DNA of 57,229 bases, taken from NCBI GenBank assembly GCA_015499985.1, contig JAAAUF010000151.1, positions 1 through 57,229 on the forward strand, read 5' to 3'. Shown piece after piece: positions 1-9,994 of this stretch. How positions within the stretch are numbered: the stretch's first letter is position 1; each line of letters begins with the position of its first letter. The position numbers and the translations under genes were made by a program. This DNA is from Haplosporangium gracile. Lineage: Eukaryota > Mortierellomycota > Mortierellomycetes > Mortierellales > Mortierellaceae. The notes below the pieces were generated by a model. The model did no database searches and was not told the origin of the DNA. It was given only the letters and a program-made list of their open reading frames with translations.

Positions 1-114
1 TTACATCACGAAACACACTATATCCTTTTTCCGAATAAACAAACAAACAAGCAAGAAAAGCAAAGACTCCCATGACAGAAAACCAAGGAATGAAGAAGGA
101 ATGAGATGAAGTAC

Positions 115-453
115 CTTGCCGTGCTCGGTAAAGATCTCGGCATGACCACGCGAGACGACTTTGGACTTGAAGGTGACTCGGTTGGGCAGGGCCTGCTTGT
201 CGGTGAAGCGACCAATCTTGAGAACAAAGCCCTCGGGGACATCCTTGTCGACAACGTCAAACTGAAGCGATCTGGGTGCGTCTAGGTGGGGGACAATGCG
301 GATATGAGGGGCAGGGGCAGTTGAACTGGTGGCGTTTGAAGTTGAGGGAGTAGCTGTTGTCATTATTGAAGTAGGGGCGACGGGGGAGGTAGGGGAGGCA
401 GGTTGGTTGTGGGTGTGGTTGGCAGCGGAGGAGCCACTGTTGTAGGAGCTCAT
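115..453 (-). CDS. FHA-domain protein, 5' exon only (partial; Dma1/Chfr-like)
   Basis: First coding exon of a gene that runs off the left edge. The start codon at 453 opens a Ser/Thr/Pro-rich leader of about 60 residues. A forkhead-associated domain follows, with the motif VLKIGRF, then FKSKVVSRGHAEIF, which contains the phosphothreonine-binding S-R-x-H signature. FHA domains bind phosphothreonine peptides. The spacing FKSKVVSR-x-H resembles fungal Dma1/Dma2 FHA-RING ubiquitin ligases of mitotic checkpoint control, but the RING half would lie outside the window, so that identity is inference. A GTACTT donor follows base 115 inside the FHA domain; bases 1-114 are intron. An upstream in-frame extension exists but is low-complexity Phe/Leu/Ser and is rejected as 5' UTR. 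Confidence 0.75.
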
Positions 454-2037
454 GCTGGGGGAGAGAGGGAGGGTGAAGGGGACGAGGAAAGGCACTTTTG
501 CTACAGTTGAGGGAGTATGTATGTATGAAAGAGAGTGGTTGACTCGAGTGCAGGCGAGTGAGAGGATGAATCGAGCAGTGGGAAGAGGTATAGAGGTATA
601 TGATGTGGTGGTGATGAGTATAGTAGGGGATAATATGAGAATGAAGAAGAAGTAAGAGAGAAAGGAAGGAAGAAAGAAAGAAAGGAAGAGAGAGAGTGTA
701 AGAGTAAAAAAGAAGACGAGGAAGGGGGAGAAGAAGAAGAAGGTAAGAAAAAGCGAGGGAAAGTGCAAAGGGCAAGAAGAGGAGTTTAAAAGAGAATGAT
801 GTGACAGGACATTCGGCAGTGGAGAAAGAAGGATAGAAACCAAAACGAATGCGGTCTGTTCACAGTCGTTTACTCATTTATTGCTCATTGTGGGCCTGCA
901 GCTTGACTGGTGGATGCACTCTGTCTGATTCGCTCCGGCCTCTTTTCTTCTCTTCGTACATACAACAAACAAACAACAAACAAACAAACAAACAAACAAA
1001 CAAACAAACAAACAAAGAATCAATCAACCAAAACAATCAACCAAAAATATGACCCTAGGCCAAACAAACAACAAGGGTCTCACGGATCCCCTTGGGGGGT
1101 CCCGCAAGAAAATAAGCATATGGGAACCACACACACAAATGTACCTGCTATCATGTACCCACTTCACCACTGGGACATACCACTAGCAAAGGCATATGGG
1201 TCTGCAAGCAACCTCATCAATGTGTATCTGTAGGTCTGCCAACTGGAGGAGGAGGAGAAGCAGGATGGTGATGATGCTGATGACAGTGCTTGCTTGACCA
1301 AAGTCAACTTGTTACTGCTCTCTCCTTCTTTTCTTCCTCCTTTTGTCACCCTCGTTGTCCTTTTCTACGCTCTCTATAGTATAGGAATTCTATCTCTTTT
1401 TGCACTCTAGTGTTCACAGCGACACCATTTTCACAACACCACTACATTCCCTATTCCATCCAAACACCTGCCTGCAAAAACACTCTAAAAAGACACACTC
1501 GACCTTGATAGAAATCCTCGGCTTGACATCTTGCTGACCTGCTAGCCCTTTCTCCTTCCGATGCAGTCATCCTCATATCGTCCAATGTACAACAGAAAAC
1601 TGTCAAAGTACTGACTACATAAGAGTATACGAGGAGAAGACGAGAAAAGAAAAAAAACGAGTGAGAGAAGGAAAATAAAAAAAAAAAAACAGTAATAGGC
1701 TGTTACTCTGGGGGTTTTTTTTTGATTTTTTTTTTTTCTTGTGTACGTATTGTACTACTTACTTTTTTCTCGTGGTGGTTGATTGCTGAACCGTGGGAAT
1801 GGAAAAAAGGAGTGGTTGTGGAGAACATGACTAAGGGTGAATTGGTGACGGTAGGAAGGTAAAAGGAGTTTCACAATGGGTGGACGATATACTGCAGCTT
1901 TGGTCGTCCACTGCAGCTTTTGTTGTGAACATCCGATCGATGCATGAAAAAACAATGCAAGATTGCCAAAAAAAAAGGACTATCCATTGTTTCGATCATA
2001 CATTTTATTGATTCAACCATACTCCTTGCGCTTCAAT
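454..2037. other. Intergenic: FHA gene 5' region and Cyk3-like gene 3' region
   Basis: No coding exon could be supported in this 1.6 kb. The left 400 bases are purine-rich GAAG/GAAA sequence on the plus strand, that is a pyrimidine-rich leader for the minus-strand FHA gene. The centre holds a CAAA microsatellite. The right part has A- and T-tracts near 1670-1740 that probably belong to the 3' flank of the gene ending at 2038. Confidence 0.6.
964..1015. repeat. (CAAA)n microsatellite
   Basis: About 13 consecutive CAAA/AACA units with one or two interruptions at the left end. It lies in intergenic DNA about 500 bases upstream of the FHA gene start. Confidence 0.9.
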
Positions 2038-5000
2038 CTAAACGCATCGCCAGGTAGCAATGACAACGCCTCCAGCCCCCTCGCGCCCGACACGGCTCTT
2101 ACCCCCATCATCCATCCGGACACACTCCCAGATCCCGCGCTCCTTGACCTCGACCTGTGCCTCATGGCACTGTCGAACGGGGTCATATTCTAGCTTGTAG
2201 ATCCGGTTCGTCTGTGTCCTCAATACCAGTCTTTCCGGTCTAGAAATCGCCACCTCTCCTCCTGTGATAGATGAAGAGGAAGCTCCGTTGACGCTCATGG
2301 AAGACGTGGACGCCATCGAGTTGGAAGGACTCATTTGGTGCTGTTGTAGGAAAGGATGATGGTTGCCGCCGGTGAGGCGGAGTGATCCCATGTTGGCTGT
2401 CGTTGTTGAAGGATGCATGGAGGGTGAACCCGACATGGAAGAAACACTTGGGCTGGCTGTTCCATTCAATTCTCCTGCTCCACCTGGAGGGTTAAACACA
2501 CTCCTCAATGACTGCTGAGCATTGGATTTAGGTCGGTACATGGAGGTTATCGACGCCGACCCCGCCGACCCTGTAGTTCCATTATTATTTCTCGCCTTCA
2601 TATATCGAGGCGACGTAGGAGTGCCTCCGCTGGACGAGGTCCCCGTGCCGCCGCCCATGTTCGAAGAAGAGGTTGCAGCAATGACCGCCATAGCCAAGGT
2701 AGCGTCGTTCTCGGCAATCGCAACCGCATTGGCAGAGACTGCCGAGGCTTGACCTTGAGCGGCGAGAGAGAGGACACAGAACTTGTAGGTATGTGGGTAG
2801 TACAGCATCTCGGACTGGGGCGACTTGACATAGAACTCGTAAGGTGAGAAATGGGGAAGGACAAAGCTGAAGGGCGTCTTGGGCATCGTGCCTGTATGAC
2901 GGACCGGGAGTGTTAACGCCAGCGAATACGGTGTTGCGTCCGCCGGTGCCTAATAATTAAAACAATAAATTGTTAACATATGTAAGTATGCAAAAGGAGC
3001 CGAGATCAAAGCGTCCATTCCCAACAAACAAAGAAATATAAGAAAAACTTACGTTCTCGACTTTGCGGCCAGCGTAGATATGGATAACACCTTTACGGAT
3101 GCCTCCAGCACCAACAACAGTGTCACTAGGAAGAACGGCCTTGATCTTGGCAATCCGGATACCAGTGCAATGGTGCGGCAAGAACTGTCGATGGTGTGGA
3201 GGATAATGCTGTCCCATCGCCATGGCAGCTATCGCAGTCGACCCACCGCCACCACGGACACTGAGCGTTGATGCGGGAGAACCACCCTGGATTTGTTGAT
3301 GCAGTTGCTGTGCCTGAGCTGTTATTGTTGCGACTTGGGCCTGGTACGGGTTCCAGATCATGATCTGCGCCAGGGCACGTTTCTTAATCACCTTACCCTC
3401 GGCCGTCATCGCCTCCACCTCGGCGCGCAATTCTATTCCCTCGCCACATCCTCGGCCAAGACATTCGCCACCATATAATCCAGACATTGACCCGGTAGAA
3501 GCTTCATTCTGTCCTCCACCAGCACTATGAGCCCCTCCAAGAGACCCAGGGCTCACTCCACCACCATCGATACGAATAACAACCTCAATCGACTCATCAT
3601 CCTTGATCTCCAACCTCGTCCGTCTCTTGAACTCTGGCAGACTTAACCCGAAATCAAAAAACGCCGGCCGGACAAACGGAAGCCGCAAAAAGATCTGTGG
3701 CGGGATCGACGGTGTAATATACTGGTACGTCAAGAACAACGGGAAGTGTGACAGAACAAGATCCATGGGAGACGTGAGGAAATAGAAGGACGACGCAAAC
3801 TGAGGCCGGTTCGGGTAATGGGCTGGGTGGAAGGGTGAGGCCAGACAACAGTCGATGAAGCGGTAGGTTCCATTGATCCTGACCACATTCCAGGCATGGT
3901 TGGCTGGAGGTACCTCCTTGGAAAAGACATCCATGGGTCCCTTGATGTAGCCCTTCACTACCCCAACATCTTCAATTCCGGCAGCAAGCGCCATCTCGGC
4001 AAACAGGTTCGCAAACCCTTCACCTGTCTTGCACGTCCGACTGGTAAGAACCTCCTGAGCCAACTCTGGTGAATCCTCCTGCAGAAGCCCTCTCGAGTGA
4101 TCCTCGGGTCCTGTCGCGCACGCCGCTGTTGCAGAAGAGGACGGCGATCCCACACCACTATTACTGCCCGCTCGGAGACTCGGCGACTCTCCTGCTGCGT
4201 TGCCGGTCGATTGTGTAGTCGACCTAGGCTCGCCACCAGGATTCAACTTGCGACCCGGTCCACCTTCCAGTCGAATATTCTCGCTCACCCAGACAAACAA
4301 CACCCGCAGCTTGGACAGGGGTGCCTTGGAGTACGGGCGAGTAAGGTACTTTTGCGACATCAGCTGAGGAGTCATGTGCGCGCTACGCTGGTTGACGTTT
4401 CTTGCGACCTTATCAACCTGGATAAACGCTGCAGGCCCAACATCGAGCAACGAGTTGACAATGGTGGCGCCGGGCGCGGGCAAGGTGTCCCTCATGACAT
4501 GGCATCGCCTCAGAACCTCAAATGGATCCTGATCCTGGAGATCGTCCGTGGCGTCCTCCGACGATGCAAAAAAGGGTCGCTCCTTGCCAATGTCGGGCGA
4601 GAGCACACGTTTCAGACTCTTCTGCATCTCGATCCAAGCAAAATGTTCCCGTTTGTTCTTGTCGGCATCTTTCTCGGCGACTTTGCGAGGGTTGATGATC
4701 TGCTTGAAGGTCCGGATCAAAGTTGACTTGGGCTTCTTGGCGGTATAGGTCCCAAACCCCTCCTGCTTGTCACCCATATCCTCTACAGAGTTGTTATCAC
4801 CGCCAGAGTCGGTCTGAGTCGCCCCTCCGGACATATTGGGAAGTGCTGGTGGAAGTGCAATAGGCGTAAGGACCGAAGCAGAGGTAGTCGAACCAGCCAA
4901 AGCGGTCCTCGCATCAACCGAAAACTTGCGCGCCGTGAACGTCGAAGCTGTCATCGAAGCACAAGGAGTCATCCGAGCCGTCTCGCTCTTCCTCCTTTGC

Positions 5001-7468
5001 TCCCTAGTACCAGACGTAGATGCAACCGCAGAGACACCTGACATGGAAGTGCCAGCACTCGCCGGGGTCCCTGTTCCTGTGGTGCCAGGAGTAGAAGGCG
5101 AGCTGGGATGTCGATAGGGGTATGTCGCAGACGAAACGCTGGTGGGCGTCGAACTCTCAGTCGGCGACGCAGCCATGGGGCCATAGGACGCCAGAGCAGA
5201 TTGTGGTCGACCTCTGGCCTGAGGGATGGTAATACTAGGGCCGGGCACCCGTGAGCCAAGTGAGAGGCGATTCATCGGAGCTGACTTTGCCTGTGGTGGC
5301 ACCGGAAGAGGATTGTAGGATGACTGTTGCTGGTGCTGGTGGTCATATGGGTTGAAGGCTGTACTTCCCTCTGGTCGTAGGTTGGCTTGACTACGACTAC
5401 GCACATGTCCCGATCCCTGACTAGCATAACGTGGTGCGTCGAGTGCGCTCTGGGATCGATTGTGTTTGGCCAAGTTTTCGAGCGAGAGGTCAGAATGAAG
5501 CACTAAAGGGTGTTGTCCTTGATCGTACTGAGGCTGATCGAATCCAAAGTTGGCGATGCTATGTCGGTAAGAAAGAGGCTGTTGGCATGGGGTCGCTCCA
5601 TTGTTGTTGTAGCCATATGTGGGCTGTTGTACAGGAGGGACACCGGCAGAGGGATTGTAGTTTCCTGCAGCAAACATCTGTTGGTTGTAATACTCTGCCG
5701 AAGACCTTGGCATCATCCCTGACTGGGACTGTCGTGGATCTTGCGCATTGTAATATTCCTGCCTGAGCAAGGTGTTATCATCACCATACCCGCCTAGACT
5801 GATTCCAGACGCGTTCCCTTGAGGCAGGTTGTAAGCACTCCGTGTTCCTGGGCCAGAGGATCGCATCCCGTCGTTGGCGTCTTGCAAGTACATCTTTCCA
5901 GGAGGTGGTGCATTTGCGCTGTCGGTTCTAGTTGGTCCTGAGTTGCTGTAACCGTTGTGAGAGTCATGGGACGACTGTTGCGAATATGCAGCGTCTCCAG
6001 TGAGGTTGGGCATCGAGGACCGGTTGTTGAGATGTCGCCCCCCAACGATCTGAGATGCAGTCAGCGTGGTAGGACTTGTTGGGTTGAGCAAGGGCTGGCT
6101 GTATCTCTTGGTAGCATCTTGAACAGATTTATCCCGAGTAGGCGAGTTCCTGGCAGAAGTTGGGAAAGCACCAGGGAGGGTTGAGATCTGTTTGGGGGTA
6201 TGATTATTTCCTTGTGCTTCGTCCATCGCTGTAGTCGAAGTGGGCGATATGGGTGAGAGGATGCCAGTGATGTGAGAGGCGATATGACCGAGGCGGAACG
6301 GAGTCGACTTTTGACTGCTCTGCGATGGCCTTCTGTTCATAACCCGTTGTTGTTGTTGTTGTGGTTGCTGTGGTTCTGAGCGAGGAGACGATGATACAGG
6401 TTCTTCAAACTGGTTCATATCGCCGATAATAGCCTGTGGATTCTTCCGAGATGCAGCTAATGGTCGTTAAGTAATATGTAGTTGTTTACCACCCCCAACA
6501 ATGGCACAAAGTAGAAGAGGCAAAGTTTAGTCTTTGTTCTTTAGCGCCACTATGCCAGATTGCAATTAGCCCTCGGCAATAAGAGTAGGAAGGTGTGGTA
6601 AATGGTGAACATACCGATGGAAAGGGAGACACTCGACGCATTTCGGGTGTCAGGGTATAACAGGCTGGTTGTGCTGGAGGCGGCTGCTGCCGTTGTGGTG
6701 ATTGACAGGGTACTATTAACCGGCTTGCGCTTTGTGAATTTGGAGCTATCGACAGAGCTCTGCCTAGAGTGTGGGCGCTGGGGGCGGGTTGGAGACAGTG
6801 AACTTTCTTGTGAATCCTCGCCCATACTTCTATAGTTGCGGAAAAAAAAATAGTAGGAGAAAGAAGGTTATGGACGTGGATTTGAGTGAGCAAATCGTGA
6901 AAGACAGATACGAGTTCCTTTGGCGTCAAAAACAAAAGGGTGGGACACTTACATGATCTCGACAAAGTTGGATGGGAAGCTGCCGAATATGTAGTCGGGC
7001 AACAATGAGCCCTTCCACCAACCGCCCTCTATTGGAAGGTAAGGGTGCATGCAACAAAGAGCATTGAAACATGTTAGTCGGCAAAGAAGGGATCCTTAGT
7101 TCATATTGCTTCTTCAGTTGTCGTTTTTGTGTGCTTGTATTTGGACGTTCGTTCTGTGTTACCATTGTCGTGGACCTTGATGATATCGCCTAGAGAGTGG
7201 ACAGTAAGAAGGACCCAGGGGTATGGAGAAAAAATGAATGAATGAATGAATGAATGAATGAGTGAATGTCGTTTGTTCGTTGCGGACAGAGGAGTAAAAA
7301 GAATGAATGTCGCGCTCAAAGTGAATACTGCCTCCGCGTATTCGTTTCGATACATTGCATTTTTTTTTTATGCTTACCTTTCTCCAGGGTAAGGTCTCCT
7401 TCCTCCCTTGCAAGGTATGCATAGACAACCTTGACAGTACAGATGATGGGTAGACTGTTGTGATCCAT
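2038..7468 (-). CDS. CYK3: Cyk3-like cytokinesis protein (SH3 + transglutaminase-like domain)
   Basis: Six exons join in frame to 1574 residues: 7468-7378, 7189-7163, 7028-6953, 6829-6615, 6456-3053 and 2949-2038. Residues about 8-64 form an SH3 domain split over the first three exons, with EEGDLTLEKGDIIKV, GGWWKG and FGSFPSNFVEI. A long Ser/Pro/Gln-rich disordered region follows. A transglutaminase-like domain lies at about 890-1110, with PANHAWNVV (His about 990) and YRFIDCCLAS (Asp about 1005). In the segment aligned to the catalytic cysteine the sequence reads TGEGFANLF, so the cysteine is replaced, as in yeast Cyk3, a catalytically dead transglutaminase homologue acting at the cytokinetic ring and septum. 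A Ser/Gly-rich C-terminal region ends in IWECV and ATWRCV. The start has a good ACC-ATG-G context. The domain order matches Cyk3, which is about half as long in yeast. Confident in the family; the septum role is inferred from it. Confidence 0.9.
7233..7268. repeat. (AATG)n microsatellite inside the first intron of the Cyk3-like gene
   Basis: About nine AATG units, one changed to AGTG, inside the intron between the first two SH3-coding exons (7190-7377). This is the likely site of length polymorphism in that intron. Confidence 0.9.
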
Positions 7469-9037
7469 GGTAACCAGAGACTCTGCGTGCTCCTTTTTTT
7501 ATTGTGAGGGGAATTGGGGCTGTTGTCAAGGAGGGACTGGATAGATAGAGCGATGAGGTAAAGTTAGGGTAAAATGAGAGGAAGGGGATGGAACGTGATA
7601 GGAGTTTGGATATGTGGCAGCGAGATGAGAGATAGGGCAGTGATTGTGAGCAGACAGGGAAAGAGAGCAGAAGAAGAGAGAAGAGAGGAAAACCAGAGAA
7701 GGAAGGAAGAAAGGAAGGAAGGAAGGAAGGGAAGGAAGGAATACAGGGTCTTTGAATCTGTTCTTTATCCTTTCGTCGCTTCCTAATCAAAGTGTGGTAA
7801 AAAAGTGTGGTCAAGGGACAGGGGGTGGTGAAATGTCGGAGAAGACAAAAAAAAATAAAGTTATGTTTTTTTACTCTATGATGATCCTATGGCGTAAGAT
7901 AAAAAAAAATGCAATAGTGACAAAAGAATAGATCGTACAAAATTGGGTCGTCCTGTGCTACCCTGTTACCCCTGGCTAAGCGAGAATATAATCAAGGAGG
8001 ACGATTGTATTGTTTTGATTGAGAACCCGCTCCCGTATTCAATGACAGAAGAGAAGGAAGACAAGCAGGGACGGGATAATGGGAGAGTAAGGACGATGAC
8101 GGTTTCGGTTGCTTGTAGGTGGTTCCCGACTGGTTGACTGAGGGGGTAAGATGGCAAATTGATAAGAAAAGCAGTAAAAAAAGGGGGGAGGGGAGTGGAA
8201 GTACGTTAGCGTTGAAAGAGGGGTAATGATGCTGTTGTGGCAGGGTATATGAACGATGTAAAGAACAACGGAAAGGCTGATGGGAGGGTATAAGGATGAG
8301 TGAAGGGAGCTAGTGAATGAATATGATGTCTGTTCGTGCGAAAAACTGGAGGCTAGGCTGAAGTTTAAGAAAGACGACGGGAAGGTTGGCGAGAGAGAGA
8401 GAGAGGTAAGCGACCCAAAAGGTATCAGAAGATATGATGGGGTAAAACCAGGTAAGGCAAAGCAAAGAAAGAAGGGAAAAGATACAGCGATGCCAACAGA
8501 GGTATCAGAGGAGACAACAACTTGTCGGCCACTCTCTTTCGCAATGCAAAGTGCGAGAATTGCGCGAAAAGGCGAGGATGAAGACAGAAGAGTGAGGAAG
8601 AAGGTAGGAGAGCGAGGAAGGGGAATGGATGATCTTCCTACTCGTGCGACATGACCTGTAGGTACAACACAACAATAAAGGTCAAAACTGTACGACAAAG
8701 ACCAGGGCAGGAGAGAATCCAGACTCGATATCGGTCGTGCATATGCCTTTTTTTTTCATAGGTGTGTGTGTCTGTCGACATAAGTATTTCCGACCGAGGT
8801 GGTCCTCCTCTCCTGCCCATTTCTCTCCGCCAGGCCAGATTCTAAAAAAATGGCTCGAAAGAAATGATGTATTCATTACTTCGTTACTCTGGGCCAGAAG
8901 AGAACCTGTTTTCCATATTTGGCAATCCACATGCGAGCATGTTGGCAAACTCCACCCCTCTCCCCTCCTCGCTCGACCTTCTTTTTGCTTCGCCTTCATT
9001 TCACCAAAGCTCGTCAATCTTGCAAAACCTCTACAAC

Positions 9038-9072
9038 GCGGTCTTAATACAACACGGTCTCGATAAGACCGC
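9038..9072. repeat. Perfect inverted repeat (9-bp arms)
   Basis: The arms GCGGTCTTA (9038-9046) and TAAGACCGC (9064-9072) are perfect inverted complements around a 17-base loop. It could be a small hairpin, a protein-binding palindrome or chance. No gene or terminator is adjacent. Confidence 0.6.
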
Positions 9073-9288
9073 ATCCAATCACTGATCGAGACAGCACAGC
9101 CTCGGGGCTACTGGTCTCAGGCGCGTCCTTCGTCTCGAACACGACCCTATAACGCGTTTAATCAATACTACTTTTGTATTTTCCTATAAAAAAAAACTGG
9201 CCTAATGCCGCGGTCCAAACATCCACTCTTCACGATGCTCATCGTTAATGCCAAGACTTTCATATACGAATTACCAACCTGGATGCCT

Positions 9289-9400
9289 GGATACAGCTTA
9301 TCCCTGCCAAGCATACACATCGATTTGGATACAACTCATCCCTGCCAAGAATACATGTCGATACCTGGATATAGCTCATCCCTGCCAAGAATATCCATAC
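9289..9400. repeat. Degenerate 38-40 bp tandem repeat, three copies
   Basis: Three copies begin at 9289, 9327 and 9367. Each starts GGATA and carries the shared core TCATCCCTGCCAAGAATAC or a close variant. Copies 2 and 3 are the most alike. It sits about 600 bases upstream of the secreted repeat protein gene. No open frame explains it. Confidence 0.8.
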
Positions 9401-9826
9401 TGATGTCCGCCATTTATGCCACCTCCTTAACAGATAAAAAGGAGGTTTCCTGGTAAAAACAGACAAATAAAACCTCGTTGAATACCTTGGCATTCAAGGG
9501 GACGCGAAAAAATAAAGACGGGGGTGGGACGTAGACCTCATCGCGAAAGAAAAAAAACATGCTAGCAGGCCCATCCCTTTTTACGAGCCCTCGAAAGAAG
9601 AGGGATTTGTTTTGGCATGGCGCCCCACGCCCTCTTTGGGGGAGCTGCAAAAATCTCTTTCCGTTTCTGGCTCTAGCTGAATGGTGGCGGCATAAATCTA
9701 AAGCAGCCAACTCTATAGCCGGCTTAGAATTCTTGTTTTAGAAATAAACGCGTCTAAGTGTATAAAATTTCTGTGCTCCCTTTCACAGCAAGTTATTCTG
9801 TGAGCAATTTCGTCGTGCCAGGTCCA

Positions 9827-9834
9827 TATAAAAG
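9827..9834 (+). promoter_or_regulatory. TATA box of the secreted repeat protein gene
   Basis: TATAAAAG lies 161 bases upstream of the chosen start codon at 9995. The intervening leader is AC-rich and lacks an in-frame start with a signal peptide, consistent with a transcribed 5' UTR. Confidence 0.6.
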
Positions 9835-9994
9835 GATCCTGTGTCGCACACCAAATTACAAAATCATCACAACTTCGCTTTTTCTCAACAACTCAGTAAT
9901 ACTCAGCGAACAGCATCTCCAACATTTATCATTTCCTCTCCAGCACACCTCTCTCTTCCTCTACAAAACAAACTATTCAAACCATTTTCCAGCA

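Larger units (their letters stand above)
7469..9826. other. Gene-free interval between the Cyk3-like gene and the secreted repeat gene
   Basis: Nothing codes convincingly here. From 7560 to 8640 the plus strand is purine-rich GGAA/GAGA sequence whose minus strand gives long Ser/Phe/Pro open frames that are compositional artefacts. A GGAA tract lies at about 7700-7741. From 8640 to 9480 the composition becomes balanced and contains a hairpin and a three-copy tandem repeat, listed separately. No tRNA-like or ORF structure was recognised. Confidence 0.55.

Noticed and set aside
2522..2752. Plus-strand frame of acidic/hydrophobic composition
   Set aside because: Shadow of the last exon of the Cyk3-like gene.
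8039..8698. Long minus-strand open frame (219 codons) rich in Ser, Phe and Pro
   Set aside because: It arises from purine-rich plus-strand DNA; there is no domain and no splice context, and its composition matches the flanking low-complexity DNA.
9758..9994. In-frame N-terminal extension of the secreted repeat protein
   Set aside because: It would include the TATA box and bury the signal peptide; 9995 is the better start.
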